Assembly: GCF_021166475.1 (NCBI RefSeq)
Contig: NZ_JAJOYS010000003.1
Coordinates: 62,001 to 126,000, forward strand
DNA from: Pelagibacterium xiamenense
Lineage (GTDB): Bacteria; Pseudomonadota; Alphaproteobacteria; Rhizobiales; Devosiaceae
Direction: 5' to 3'
Length of the DNA: 64,000 nucleotides
Part shown: positions 52,828-62,850 of the stretch, piece by piece
How positions within the stretch are numbered: position 1 is the stretch's first letter
Layout: every line of letters begins with the position of its first letter
Position numbers and translations under genes: made by a program
The notes under the pieces: model-generated
What the model was told of the DNA's origin: nothing
Seen by the model: the letters and a program-made list of their open reading frames with translations, nothing else
Databases searched by the model: none

Positions 52828-54072
52828 ATGAATCGTTATGTGCTGGCGGGTGCCGTTTCGGCAGCCGCACTTTTGGGTGCGACCGCCGTCCACGCCGCCG
52901 ACCTCGAGGTCACCCACTGGTGGACCTCGGCCGGCGAGGCCGCTGCCGTGGCCGAATTCGCCCGCGTTTTCGAGGAGCAGACGGGTCACAACTGGGTCGA
53001 TAGCGCGCTTGCCGGTTCGGGCACGGGCGCCAACCCGGTCATCATCAGCCGCATCATCGGCGGCAATCCGATGGGCGCCACCCAGATGAACACCGGCCGC
53101 GACGCCGAGGAGCTCATCCAGGCCGGCCTCATGCGCGACCTGACCGACATCGCCGAAGAGATGAACATCAGCGAGTTCTACGTCGACGAGACGCTCCTCG
53201 AGCCGTGCACGTATGAAGGTCGCATTTACTGCTTCCCGGTCAATATCCACTCCTGGGACTGGCTGTGGCTTTCCACCGCCGCCTATGAGGAGATCGGACA
53301 GCCCGTCCCGACCAACTGGAACGAGTATGTCGAAAGCTGGCCCGCGCTTGAAGAAGCCGGCATTCTGCCCTTCGGCCTGGCTTCGGGTTGGCCCATCGCT
53401 GGTATCCCAGGCGTTCTTATCGCCGGTGTCGGCGGCTCCGACCTCGTGCTCTCCATCAACCGCGACAAGAGCGTTGATGCCGTGCGTTCCGACGAGTTCC
53501 GCGCCGTTGCAGAGGCGCTCGACGACATCCGTTCGGTCGTTTCGCCCGAAACGATGGTGCCGTCCTTCGGTGACGTGGGCAATCAGCTCCTGACCGGCGA
53601 AGCCGCCGGCAACATCCACGGCGACTGGTTGCAGGGCGACTTGCAGGTCGCTGGCGGCGTGCCGGGCGAGGACTACGAATGTCTGCCGGCTCTCGGCATG
53701 GGCGACCAGCTGACTGGCGGCGGCGATTCGTTCTTCTTCCCCGTCCTGCCCGATGGCACCGACCCCGAAGTCGTCGAGGCTCAGACCGAACTCGCCCGTC
53801 TGTTGATCTCGCCGGAAGCGCAGCTCGCCTTCAATCTCAAGAAGGGTTCGATGCCGATCCGCACGGATATCGATCTGAGCGGCGCCAACACCTGCATGCA
53901 GAAAGCCATCGGGCTGCTCGACAACGGCCTTCTGCCCTCGGGTGACTTCGCGCTCTCGAGCGATACCCAGCAGCAGCTTCAGGATCTCAGCATCGAGTTC
54001 CTCGACAATGACAGCATCTCGATCGACGAATACATCGATCGTTACGCCTCGATCATCGAGAGCGCCGACTAA
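52828..54072 (+). CDS. Carbohydrate ABC transporter, substrate-binding protein (GtsA-like)
   Basis: Periplasmic sugar receptor of a CUT1 importer. The 414 residues have a signal peptide (1-23, ending VHA) and a mature N terminus LEVTHWWTSAGEAAAV resembling the glucose/mannose receptor GtsA and related glucoside receptors. Later features are GNIHGDWLQGDL, DYECLPALG and AFNLKKGSMPIRTDIDLS. Four cysteines could form two disulfides. GGGAGGAAG lies 6 bases before ATG 52828. It heads the transporter operon, under the operators at 52683-52729. The real ligand cannot be read from sequence. Confidence 0.9.
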   Translation: MNRYVLAGAVSAAALLGATAVHAADLEVTHWWTSAGEAAAVAEFARVFEEQTGHNWVDSALAGSGTGANPVIISRIIGGNPMGATQMNTGRDAEELIQAGLMRDLTDIAEEMNISEFYVDETLLEPCTYEGRIYCFPVNIHSWDWLWLSTAAYEEIGQPVPTNWNEYVESWPALEEAGILPFGLASGWPIAGIPGVLIAGVGGSDLVLSINRDKSVDAVRSDEFRAVAEALDDIRSVVSPETMVPSFGDVGNQLLTGEAAGNIHGDWLQGDLQVAGGVPGEDYECLPALGMGDQLTGGGDSFFFPVLPDGTDPEVVEAQTELARLLISPEAQLAFNLKKGSMPIRTDIDLSGANTCMQKAIGLLDNGLLPSGDFALSSDTQQQLQDLSIEFLDNDSISIDEYIDRYASIIESAD

Positions 54073-54103
54073 GCGCTAACGCCTTATTGAGTGATTGAGG
54101 ACG

Positions 54104-54128
54104 CGGCCGGCCCTTCCGGGGCCGGCCG
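54104..54128 (+). other. Strong hairpin between binding-protein and permease genes
   Basis: Perfect 10-bp stem CGGCCGGCCC (54104-54113) with GGGCCGGCCG (54119-54128), loop TTCCG, and no T-run. In sugar transporter operons such hairpins stabilise the binding-protein mRNA so that it exceeds the permeases. Confidence 0.7.
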
Positions 54129-54156
54129 TGCTCCCCCCGCAACGGAGGGAACGATT

Positions 54157-55095
54157 TTGACACAGGCCCCGCCCAGCGACACCGCTCGTCGCAAGTCGGG
54201 TTTCGCACGTGCCATCGAGCACATGTTTACCCGCAACATCCCTGCCAAGATCGCTGCGACCCCGATGGTCACGACCGTGCTTGTCGTCTTCATCGGCTGC
54301 ACGATCTGGACGATCTGGTATTCTTTCACCGGCTCGCGCCTTCTGCCCTCGAACGAGTTCGTCGGTCTCGCCCAGTATGAGCGGCTGTTTTCCACCTCGC
54401 GCTGGAACGTATCGGTCCGCAACCTTCTGTTCTACGGCGCCTTCTCGCTCGTCTTCACCCTCTCGATCGGCTTTCTGCTGGCGGTCCTGATGGACCAGAA
54501 GATCCGCTTCGAAAGCGCCTTCCGCACCATCATGCTCTATCCCTTCGCGTTGTCGTTCATCGTGACGGGGCTGGTCTGGCAGTGGATCATGAATCCCACC
54601 CTGGGCCTCCAGGGCACGCTGCGCAACATGGGCTGGGAGAGCTTCACCTTCGACTGGATCGCCCGCGGCGACATGGTGCTCTATGCGCTGCTGATCGCGG
54701 GGCTCTGGCAGGGCACCGGCTTCGTCATGGTACTGATGCTCGCCGGCCTGCGCTCCATCGACGACGAGATCTGGAAGGCCGCCCGCGTCGACGGCATCCC
54801 CGCCTGGCGTACCTATCTGTTCATCGTCCTGCCGATGATGCGCGGTGTTTTCGTCACCGCCGTCGTTCTGGTGGGCGCCGGCATCGTGAGGCTTTACGAC
54901 CTCGTGGTGGCGCTGACCAATGGCGGGCCCGGCATATCCTCCGAAGTGCCGGCCAAATACGTTTACGACTACATGTTCACCGCCGGCAATATCGGTCAGG
55001 GCCTCGCGGCTTCGACCATGATGCTGGTGAGCGTCATCATCATCATCGTGCCCTGGGCCTATCTCGAATTCGGTGGAAGGGGAAAGAACCAATGA
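54157..55095 (+). CDS. Carbohydrate ABC transporter, permease 1 (GtsB-like)
   Basis: Inner-membrane permease of 312 residues with six predicted helices and the EAA loop EIWKAARVDGIPAWRTYLFIVLP, which docks to the ATPase. It starts with TTG 54157, supported by GGAGGGA 6 bases upstream; the frame is open to 54091 but without family similarity. The MalF/GtsB-type N terminus is short. Its stop overlaps the next permease ATG (ATGA). Confidence 0.9.
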   Translation: MTQAPPSDTARRKSGFARAIEHMFTRNIPAKIAATPMVTTVLVVFIGCTIWTIWYSFTGSRLLPSNEFVGLAQYERLFSTSRWNVSVRNLLFYGAFSLVFTLSIGFLLAVLMDQKIRFESAFRTIMLYPFALSFIVTGLVWQWIMNPTLGLQGTLRNMGWESFTFDWIARGDMVLYALLIAGLWQGTGFVMVLMLAGLRSIDDEIWKAARVDGIPAWRTYLFIVLPMMRGVFVTAVVLVGAGIVRLYDLVVALTNGGPGISSEVPAKYVYDYMFTAGNIGQGLAASTMMLVSVIIIIVPWAYLEFGGRGKNQ

Positions 55096-56036
55096 GCAAT
55101 CCCGCCACTATCTCGACCAACGTCGCGGTCGACGCGGTCAAGGACGACCTGCAGCTTTCGACCGAACGCGGTCCGCGGCCCAAGCCGTTCTTCACCACCA
55201 ACAGGATCATTCTCTATTCGATCCTCGTCGTGGCGTGCCTTTATTACCTGTTCCCGCTCTACGTCATGATCGTGACGTCCTTCAAAACCATGCCCGAAAT
55301 CCGCTTCGGCAACATCTTCGCCCCGCCGGTCGAGTTTACCGGAGAGGCGTGGGCGAAGGCCTGGGCCTCCGCGTGCACCGGGCTGACCTGTCAGGGGCTG
55401 AGCCCGGGATTCTGGAACTCGGTCAAGATCCTGATCCCGAGCGTCATCGTTTCGACCTCGGTCGCCGCGGTCAACGGCTATGCGCTCGTCAACTGGCGCT
55501 TCAAGGGCTCCGAGATCTTTTTCTCGATCCTGATCTTCGGCTCGTTCATCCCTTATCAGGTGATGATCTATCCGCTCGTGATCATTACCCGCGAGCTTAA
55601 CATCTTCGGATCGATCTGGGCCGTTATCCTCGTGCACATGGTCTTCGGCATGCCCATTCTGACGCTGCTGTTCCGGAACTACTTCGCTTCGCTGCCGGTC
55701 GAGCTTTTCAAGGCCGCACGCGTCGACGGGGCAGGGTTCTGGCGGATCTTCTTCGAGATCATGCTGCCCATGAGCCTTCCGATCATCGTCGTCGCGCTGA
55801 TCCTGCAGGTAACCGGTATCTGGAACGACTTCCTGTTCGGCGTGGTCTTCGCGGGCACGCAGAACTACCCGATGACGGTTCAGCTCAACAACATCGTCAA
55901 CTCGGCGCAGGGCAGCCCCGAATACAACGTCAACATGGCCGCGACGATCCTCACCGGTCTCGTGCCGCTGGTCATCTACTTCATCTCAGGTCGTCTCTTC
56001 GTTCGCGGTATCGCGGCAGGCGCGGTCAAAGGGTAA
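55092..56036 (+). CDS. Carbohydrate ABC transporter, permease 2 (GtsC-like)
   Basis: Second permease, 314 residues, six helices and the EAA loop ELFKAARVDGAGFWRIFFEIMLP. It shares the GtsC-type features PLYVMIVTSFKT, WNDFLFGVVFAG, NYPMTVQLNNIVNS and the C-terminal FVRGIAAGAVKG. ATG overlaps permease 1 by four bases. Between helices 1 and 2 there is a 14-residue CTGLTCQGL insert with two cysteines, unusual for this family. Confidence 0.92.
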   Translation: MSNPATISTNVAVDAVKDDLQLSTERGPRPKPFFTTNRIILYSILVVACLYYLFPLYVMIVTSFKTMPEIRFGNIFAPPVEFTGEAWAKAWASACTGLTCQGLSPGFWNSVKILIPSVIVSTSVAAVNGYALVNWRFKGSEIFFSILIFGSFIPYQVMIYPLVIITRELNIFGSIWAVILVHMVFGMPILTLLFRNYFASLPVELFKAARVDGAGFWRIFFEIMLPMSLPIIVVALILQVTGIWNDFLFGVVFAGTQNYPMTVQLNNIVNSAQGSPEYNVNMAATILTGLVPLVIYFISGRLFVRGIAAGAVKG

Positions 56037-56039
56037 GAT

Positions 56040-57122
<1,083 letters not shown>

Positions 57123-57130
57123 CGGATACT

Positions 57131-57883
57131 ATGCAAATGACCGACTTTTCATTCCAGCTCTATAGCGCCCGGAATTTTCCGCCGCTCGCCTACATCTTCG
57201 AGCTCCTCTCCCGGCTCGGCTACCAAAGCGTCGAGGGTTTCGGTGGCCTTTATGACAAGGCCGACGAACTCAAGGAGCTGCTCGCAAAAAACAACCTCAC
57301 CATGCCCACGGGGCATTTCGGGCTCGACCAGCTCCAGGACAAGGCCACTGCGGTAAAAACGGCGCGGACCCTGGGTGTCGAAACGCTGTTCTGCCCGGCC
57401 ATTCCGCGCCCGCAATGGGAGCAGGGCGAGGATGCCTGGAAGGCGCTTGCCGAAGAGCTCGCCGCCCTGGGGGAATTCTACAAGGCCGAAGGCTTCGGCT
57501 TCGGCTGGCACAATCACCATTTTGAGTTCTGGCCGACCTCGAGCGGAAAACGCCCCATGGACATACTTCTCGAAGGCGCGCCGGACATCGGCTGGGAGAT
57601 GGATGTTGCCTGGGTTGTCCGGGGTGAAAACGACCCCAGGGCCTGGATGGATAAATACGGCGACCGCATCATCGCCGTCCATGTCAAGGACATCGCTCCC
57701 GAAGGCGAGGCCAAGGACGAAGACGGCTGGGCCGATGTCGGGCAGGGCACGATGGGCTGGGCGACGCTTCTCCCGCTCATCCGGGAAAAGACAGCTGCAA
57801 AACATTTCGTGATGGAACATGACAATCCATCCGACCTCGAACGCTTCGCGTCGCGGTCCATCGCCGCGGCCAAAACCTACTAG
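57131..57883 (+). CDS. Sugar phosphate isomerase/epimerase, TIM barrel (first copy)
   Basis: A 250-residue xylose-isomerase-like TIM barrel. Likely metal ligands are Glu132 with HNHH (127-130), Asp158 in WEMDVAW, His184 in HVKDI and Glu229 in MEHDNP. The GWHNHHFEF and HVKDIAP pattern is typical of the partners of Gfo/Idh oxidoreductases in sugar and cyclitol catabolism, including enzymes acting on 3-keto sugars. ATG 57131 is preferred; TTG 57119 would overlap the ATPase stop and ATG 57137 is also possible. The exact reaction is unknown. Confidence 0.85.
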   Translation: MQMTDFSFQLYSARNFPPLAYIFELLSRLGYQSVEGFGGLYDKADELKELLAKNNLTMPTGHFGLDQLQDKATAVKTARTLGVETLFCPAIPRPQWEQGEDAWKALAEELAALGEFYKAEGFGFGWHNHHFEFWPTSSGKRPMDILLEGAPDIGWEMDVAWVVRGENDPRAWMDKYGDRIIAVHVKDIAPEGEAKDEDGWADVGQGTMGWATLLPLIREKTAAKHFVMEHDNPSDLERFASRSIAAAKTY

Positions 57884-57894
57884 GACCATTTATT

Positions 57895-59031
57895 ATGACG
57901 AAGACATATGGTGTCGGCATCCTGGGCGCCGGCAATATTTCTGCGGCCTATCTCAAGCTCGCGCCACTCTTTAAGGGCATCGAAGTGCGCGCCGTTGCCG
58001 ACATCGTGCCCGCCGCCGCCAAGGCGCGCGCCGACGAGTTCGGTGTCGTCGCACAAACCCCCGACGAGCTTCTCGCCAACAGCGAGCTTGACGTCATCGT
58101 CAACCTGACGATCCCCGAGGCGCATTTTGAGGTGACCAAGGAGATCGTGCACGCAGGCAAGCACGCCTATTCCGAAAAACCTTTCGTCCTGTCGGTCGAC
58201 GACGGCAAGGCGTTGCGTACGCTCGCGGAGGAAAAGGGCGTGACGGTCGGCTCGGCCCCCGACACATTTCTGGGCGGCGCTCATCAGCAGGCCCGCGCAC
58301 TGATCGACGATGGCGCGATCGGCCGCATCGTTTCGGGCACGTGCCACGTGATGGGTTTCGGCATGGAGCACTGGCACCCCAACCCGGACTTCTTCTTCAA
58401 GCCGGGCGCGGGCCCCGTACTCGACATCGGTCCATACTACGTGACCAACCTCATCAATCTGGTGGGGCCGGTGAAGCGCGTAACGGCGATGTCGTCTACC
58501 CCGCGCGAGAAGCGCCAGATCGTCAGCGAGCCGCGCAGGGGCGAGTATGTGACCGTTGAGACGCCGACCACGATCCACGCGATCATGGAGTTCGAGAACG
58601 GCGCCATCATCACGCTCGGCGCGTCCTGGGACGTCGAGGCTCACGAGCACCGCAACATGGAACTCTACGGCACGGACGCCAGCCTGTTCGTGCCCGATCC
58701 GAACTTCTTCGGTGGGGACCTCATCAAGGCTGACCGGGATGGCGGACGCGAAACGCTTGCGCCTTGGGAGCACCCGCTCGGCGTTGCCAATTGGGAACGC
58801 CCCAACGGCCCGCCCTTCGCGAATTACCGTACCGCCGGGCTCGCCGATATGATGCAGGCGGTCGAATCCGGTCGTCCGGCACGCTGCTCGCTCGATGTTG
58901 CGCTCCACGCCGTCGATGTGATGACATCGATCCTCAAATCGGGCGAAACAGGCAACGCGGTCGACCTCACGACCACCTGCGAACGCCCCCTGGCCCTCGG
59001 CCCGGATGAGGCGCAGGCGCTGCTGGCTTAG
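57895..59031 (+). CDS. Gfo/Idh/MocA family oxidoreductase (first copy)
   Basis: NAD(P)-dependent sugar oxidoreductase of 378 residues. The Rossmann loop is GILGAGNIS (8-16), the EKP motif with the catalytic Lys95 follows at 94-96, and the second catalytic segment reads GPVLDIGPYYV (Asp177, Tyr181). Tyr replaces the His of classic inositol dehydrogenase-type members, a variant common in dihydrodiol- or glycoside-dehydrogenase-like branches. It follows the isomerase by 11 bases and ends the operon; a hairpin follows. Confidence 0.88.
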   Translation: MTKTYGVGILGAGNISAAYLKLAPLFKGIEVRAVADIVPAAAKARADEFGVVAQTPDELLANSELDVIVNLTIPEAHFEVTKEIVHAGKHAYSEKPFVLSVDDGKALRTLAEEKGVTVGSAPDTFLGGAHQQARALIDDGAIGRIVSGTCHVMGFGMEHWHPNPDFFFKPGAGPVLDIGPYYVTNLINLVGPVKRVTAMSSTPREKRQIVSEPRRGEYVTVETPTTIHAIMEFENGAIITLGASWDVEAHEHRNMELYGTDASLFVPDPNFFGGDLIKADRDGGRETLAPWEHPLGVANWERPNGPPFANYRTAGLADMMQAVESGRPARCSLDVALHAVDVMTSILKSGETGNAVDLTTTCERPLALGPDEAQALLA

Positions 59032-59087
59032 CCGGTTGCATTGCTGTTGGGCTTTTTGCGTGCCCGGCCTGGCCGCGCGCCCAATTG

Positions 59088-59126
59088 AAAATCGCGGCGC
59101 ATGATCGTTTCATGCGTCGCGATTTT
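59088..59126. terminator. 17-bp hairpin, probable bidirectional terminator
   Basis: AAAATCGCGGCGCATGA (59088-59104) pairs with TCATGCGTCGCGATTTT (59110-59126), 16 Watson-Crick pairs and one G-T, 5-base loop. A and T tracts at the base suit termination in either direction. It separates the two halves of the sugar locus. Confidence 0.7.
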
Positions 59127-59163
59127 GTGCCATTGCAATGGCAGCTTGGAGAAGGGGACATGC

Positions 59164-59222
59164 TTGACAGAACCGGGCGCCCCGCTATCCTGTAAACGTT
59201 TACGGTTGATGTACGTACATCA
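59164..59222 (+). promoter_or_regulatory. Promoter with two palindromic operators before the second isomerase/oxidoreductase pair
   Basis: TTGACA (59164-59169), 16 bases, TATCCT (59186-59191) is a good sigma70 promoter. Just downstream stand GTAAACGTTTAC (59192-59203), the LacI-family half-site type, and the perfect 16-bp palindrome TGATGTACGTACATCA (59207-59222). Both cover the predicted transcript start, so binding would block transcription. They differ from the operators at 52683-52729, which suggests a different or additional regulator. Confidence 0.65.
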
Positions 59223-59254
59223 GATGCACGCCGTACACCCAACGGAGGAGCCTC

Positions 59255-60310
59255 ATGAAAACGATTAAGGGACCGGCCATCTTCCTGGCGCAGTTCGCCG
59301 GAGATGAGCCGCCATTCAACTCGCTCGACGCCATATGCGAATGGGCCGCGGGCCTCGGCTACAAGGGCGTCCAGATACCGAGCTGGGTTTCGGGCTTCAT
59401 CGATCTCGAAAAGGCTGCGAGCTCGAAGGATTATTGCGACGAGCTCAAGGGTATCGCCGGCAAGCACGGCATCACCATCACCGAGCTGTCGACCCATCTC
59501 CAGGGGCAGCTCGTTGCCGTTCACCCAGCTTACGATACGGCCTTTGACGGCTTTGCGGCCCCCGAAGTGCGCGGCAATCCCAAGGCCCGGCAGGAATGGG
59601 CCGTAAACCAGCTCATGATGGCGGCCAAGGCTTCGCAGAATCTCGGCATTACCGAGCACGCGACCTTCTCGGGTGCGCTGGCCTGGCCCTATGTCTACCC
59701 CTGGCCACAGCGCCCGGCCGGTCTGGTCGAGGAGGCCTTCGATGAGCTTGCCCGCCGCTGGACGCCGATCCTCAACGCCTTCGACGAAGCCGGCGTGGAC
59801 GTCTGCTACGAAATCCACCCGGGCGAGGATCTCCATGACGGTGTCAGCTACGAGATGTTCCTCGAGCGCGTCGGCAACCACCCCCGCGCCAATCTGCTCT
59901 ACGATCCGAGCCACTTCGTGCTTCAGCAGCTCGACTACATCGACTATCTCGATATCTACAAAGACCGGATCAAGATGTTCCACGTCAAGGATGCCGAGTT
60001 CAATCCGACAGGGCGTCAGGGCGTCTATGGCGGCTTCCAGAGCTGGGCTGACCGGGCAGGGCGTTTCCGCTCTCTCGGCGATGGACAGGTTGATTTCGCC
60101 GCCATCTTCTCCAAGCTCACGACGAACGACTTCGATGGCTGGGCCGTGCTGGAATGGGAATGCGCGCTCAAGCACCCCGAAGACGGTGCCCGCGAGGGTG
60201 CGCAGTTCATCGCCGACCACATCATCCGTGTAACCGAGAAGGCTTTCGACGATTTCGCGGGGGCAGGCACTGACAAGGCCGCCAACCGCAAGATGCTCGG
60301 GCTCGACTAG
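59255..60310 (+). CDS. Sugar phosphate isomerase/epimerase, TIM barrel (second copy)
   Basis: A 351-residue AP-endonuclease-2/xylose-isomerase-like barrel, clearly different from the first copy. Probable metal ligands are Glu186 and His188 in CYEIHPGEDL, Asp217 and His220 in LLYDPSHF, His243 in FHVKDAEF and Glu300/Glu302 in VLEWE. The C-terminal extension after about 305 exceeds many relatives. CGGAGGAG lies 5-12 bases before the ATG. It pairs with the second oxidoreductase 13 bases downstream. Confidence 0.87.
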   Translation: MKTIKGPAIFLAQFAGDEPPFNSLDAICEWAAGLGYKGVQIPSWVSGFIDLEKAASSKDYCDELKGIAGKHGITITELSTHLQGQLVAVHPAYDTAFDGFAAPEVRGNPKARQEWAVNQLMMAAKASQNLGITEHATFSGALAWPYVYPWPQRPAGLVEEAFDELARRWTPILNAFDEAGVDVCYEIHPGEDLHDGVSYEMFLERVGNHPRANLLYDPSHFVLQQLDYIDYLDIYKDRIKMFHVKDAEFNPTGRQGVYGGFQSWADRAGRFRSLGDGQVDFAAIFSKLTTNDFDGWAVLEWECALKHPEDGAREGAQFIADHIIRVTEKAFDDFAGAGTDKAANRKMLGLD

Positions 60311-60323
60311 GGAGGAAAAGAAT

Positions 60324-61484
60324 ATGTCAGAACAAGGAGACCGCCCCATCCGTCTCGGTATGGTCGGCGGGGGCACCGGCGCCTTCATTGGCTATGTGCA
60401 CCGCCTGGCGTCGCGCCTCGATGGCGATTTCCAGCTCGTCGCCGGCGCGCTTTCCTCGCGCCCGGATGTCGCCAAGGAAAGCGGTCGCAATCTCGGCCTG
60501 GCCGAAGACCGCGTCTACACGGACTTCAACGAAATGGCCCGGGCCGAAGCCGCCCGCGAGGATGGCATCGAGGCCGTGTCGATCGTCACGCCCAATCACA
60601 TGCACTTTGCCCCGGCCAAGGCCTTCCTCGAAGCGGGCATCCACGTTATCTGCGACAAGCCGCTGACGGCCTCGCTCGAGGACGCCCGCGCGCTTGCCGG
60701 GGTTCAGCCCAAAAACGGCGCGAAGTTCCTGCTCACCCACAACTATACCGGCTATCCTCTGATCCGGCAGGCCCGCGAACTGGTTCAGTCCGGCGCCTTG
60801 GGCAAGTTGCGCGTGGTCCAGGTCGAATACGCCCAGGACTGGCTGGCGGTTGAAGCCGACGAGGGCAACAAGCAGGCGTCCTGGCGCACCGACCCCGCCA
60901 GGTCCGGCGCCGGCGGCGCCATCGGCGATATCGGCACCCATGCCTATAACCTCGCCCGCTTCGTCACGGGCTTGAAGACCGAATCGGTGGCAGCCGACCT
61001 TACGGCGTTTGTCCCGGGCCGAAAGCTCGACGACAACGTGCACGTCATGTTGCGGTTCGAGGGCGGCGCCAAGGGCATGCTCTGGGCCAGCCAGGTCGCA
61101 GTGGGCAACGAGAACGGTCTCAAGCTCCGCGTCTATGGCGAGAAGGGCGGCCTCGAATGGGAGCAGGAGAATCCCAACTACATGTGGTTCACCGAATTCG
61201 GAAAGCCCCGCCAGCGCCTCACCCGCGGCGGCGCCATTGATGGCGAACCGGCGGGCGCGATGGGCATCCGTATCCCCGGTGGGCACCCCGAAGGCTATCT
61301 TGAGGCCTTCGCGACGCTCTACAGCCAGTTCGCGGCGGTAATTAGGGGCAAGGGCGAAACTTATGAGACACTGCTGCCATCGCTTGCCGACGGCGTCGAG
61401 GGTCTCGAGTTCATTATGGCGTCCGTGAAGTCCAGCGAAAATGACAGCGTATGGACCACGATGGAGTCATTGTCGTCATCGTAG
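60324..61484 (+). CDS. Gfo/Idh/MocA family oxidoreductase (second copy)
   Basis: A 386-residue NAD(P)-dependent dehydrogenase: [12 protein letters not shown] (12-23), DKP with Lys112, and DIGTHAYNL with Asp202 and His206, the classic catalytic pair of the family. HRLA and the SRPDVA loop resemble glucoside-3-dehydrogenase/levoglucosan-dehydrogenase-type relatives, but the substrate is not certain. GGAGG precedes the ATG. It is followed by a terminator. Confidence 0.88.
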   Translation: MSEQGDRPIRLGMVGGGTGAFIGYVHRLASRLDGDFQLVAGALSSRPDVAKESGRNLGLAEDRVYTDFNEMARAEAAREDGIEAVSIVTPNHMHFAPAKAFLEAGIHVICDKPLTASLEDARALAGVQPKNGAKFLLTHNYTGYPLIRQARELVQSGALGKLRVVQVEYAQDWLAVEADEGNKQASWRTDPARSGAGGAIGDIGTHAYNLARFVTGLKTESVAADLTAFVPGRKLDDNVHVMLRFEGGAKGMLWASQVAVGNENGLKLRVYGEKGGLEWEQENPNYMWFTEFGKPRQRLTRGGAIDGEPAGAMGIRIPGGHPEGYLEAFATLYSQFAAVIRGKGETYETLLPSLADGVEGLEFIMASVKSSENDSVWTTMESLSSS

Positions 61485-61495
61485 CGCAAACGCGG

Positions 61496-61518
61496 AACGG
61501 GCCGCTGGCGGCCCGTTT
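61496..61518. terminator. Rho-independent terminator after the second oxidoreductase
   Basis: AACGGGCC (61496-61503) with GGCCCGTT (61510-61517), loop GCTGGC, then TTT. It also lies beyond the stop of the convergent complex I subunit gene and could act on both. Confidence 0.75.
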
Positions 61519-61523
61519 CGCCC

Positions 61524-61829
61524 TCAATGCGTCCAGGGCGCCTTGCGGTCGAACCGGAAATTGTCCGAATACGCGACCCTCTTGATCGAAGGGTCCTGCG
61601 CCGGCTGCACCACGTAGGGGATCCCCTCGCGCACCGCATAAGCCTCTGCTTCTTCAAGCGTTTCGAAGCGCAACTTGATCTGCTGCTTCATGTCGCTCGA
61701 GGACGTGTACCCCATCAACGGATCGATCGATCGCGCAATTTCGGGCTCGAATTCGAGCACCCAGTCATGCGTTCTGGCCTTGCCGGACTGCATGGCATTG
61801 CGGGCGGGGCGATAAATGCGTGCGACCAT
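61524..61829 (-). CDS. NADH dehydrogenase accessory subunit (NDUFS4-like, ETC complex I conserved region)
   Basis: The 101 residues have the pattern of the 18-kDa complex I subunit: ARIYRPARNAMQSGKARTHDWVLEF, PLMGYTSSSDMKQQIKLRFETLEEAEAYA and a Phe/Arg-rich end. In alphaproteobacteria this is a supernumerary complex I subunit, shared with mitochondria, and its gene usually sits alone away from the nuo operon, as here. Confidence 0.9.
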   Translation of the reverse strand: MVARIYRPARNAMQSGKARTHDWVLEFEPEIARSIDPLMGYTSSSDMKQQIKLRFETLEEAEAYAVREGIPYVVQPAQDPSIKRVAYSDNFRFDRKAPWTH

Positions 61830-61888
61830 AGCGAAAACGTTCCCGTTAGGCTCCAGACACCCCGGTTTTCAGGGGTCTGCATCGTGGC

Positions 61889-61965
61889 TGGTCGGGGCAG
61901 CAAGATTCGAACTTGCGACCCCCGGTTCCCAAAACCGGTGCTCTACCAGGCTGAGCTATACCCCG
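61889..61965 (-). tRNA. tRNA-Pro (TGG)
   Basis: 77-nt cloverleaf with anticodon stem CCGGT/ACCGG, loop TTTGGGA (TGG), T-loop TTCGAAT and encoded CCA. It lies 59 bases upstream of the complex I subunit start, on the same strand. Confidence 0.95.
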
Positions 61966-62055
61966 ACATGGCCATGCCGATGCGATACACATTCTTTTTT
62001 GTTCGGGCAAGTCATGATACCCGATCACCCAACGACATTCTGAGATCATTGCCTC

Positions 62056-62850
62056 GTGTTTGCCGAAAACAGTCTGACAATGCGCGTTTGGCGCAATCTG
62101 CGCGCCCGCAATTCCAAACGACGTCTGCTCGTGCTCTGGCCCGTGGCGGGCCTGCTGGCATTGCTCCTGATTGCCATACTGTTCGACCGCTCCGTCAGCC
62201 TGACGCTTCAAAATTGGCCCGCCTATGAGCTCGCCATCTTCGCCTTCATCACCGATTTCGGCACGTCCGGCTGGATACTTTACCCCACGCTTTTGGGCAT
62301 GATCGGCGGCTACGGGCTGACGCATCTGCCGCTGACCTACAGCTGGCACTGGGCAGCGCGCGCGCTCGCCGCCATCTCGTTCTACGTTTTTGCCTCCGTG
62401 GGGATCAGCGGCCTCGTAACCGTCTTCCTCAAACGCCTCATAGGCAGGGGACGACCGCTCTACATCGAAGATCACGGCATCCTCTATTTCAATCCCCTGC
62501 AGCTTCTCGACTGGCGCCTTCACAGCTTCCCGTCCGGGCACGCCACAACCGCGATGGCGTTCTCGGTCGTCCTGGTCACGATCCTCAACGGCCGCTATCG
62601 CATCGCGCTTTTCGGCATGGGCCTCGCGATCGGATTGAGCCGGATCGTCGTGGGGGATCACTACCTGTCCGACGTTATCGGCGGCACCACTGTGGGCACA
62701 TTGTCAGCCATATTGATCCGAGACTTCTTCGCGACCCGCAACTGGTCGATGCGGCTTGAACAAGGGCAGGTGCGGTTCCGTATGCTGGCGGGGTTCCGGC
62801 CGCTCTGGCGTCGGCTGCGCCGCGGTCACATACCAGCGGCTTTGAAATAG
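62056..62850 (+). CDS. PAP2-type membrane phosphatase
   Basis: A 264-residue membrane protein with about six helices and the three phosphatase motifs: KRLIGRGRP, SFPSGHATTAMAF (motif 2, catalytic His) and SRIVVGDHYLSDVIGG (motif 3, nucleophile His). Such enzymes act on phosphatidate, undecaprenyl diphosphate or lipid A phosphates; which one is not clear. Start is GTG 62056 or ATG 62080, neither with a good ribosome-binding site. Its 3' end overlaps metC by 25 bases. Confidence 0.87.
   Translation: MFAENSLTMRVWRNLRARNSKRRLLVLWPVAGLLALLLIAILFDRSVSLTLQNWPAYELAIFAFITDFGTSGWILYPTLLGMIGGYGLTHLPLTYSWHWAARALAAISFYVFASVGISGLVTVFLKRLIGRGRPLYIEDHGILYFNPLQLLDWRLHSFPSGHATTAMAFSVVLVTILNGRYRIALFGMGLAIGLSRIVVGDHYLSDVIGGTTVGTLSAILIRDFFATRNWSMRLEQGQVRFRMLAGFRPLWRRLRRGHIPAALK

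Noticed and set aside
54104-54128. Treating the receptor-permease hairpin as a terminator
   Set aside because: No T-run follows and the permease genes are clearly part of the same operon.
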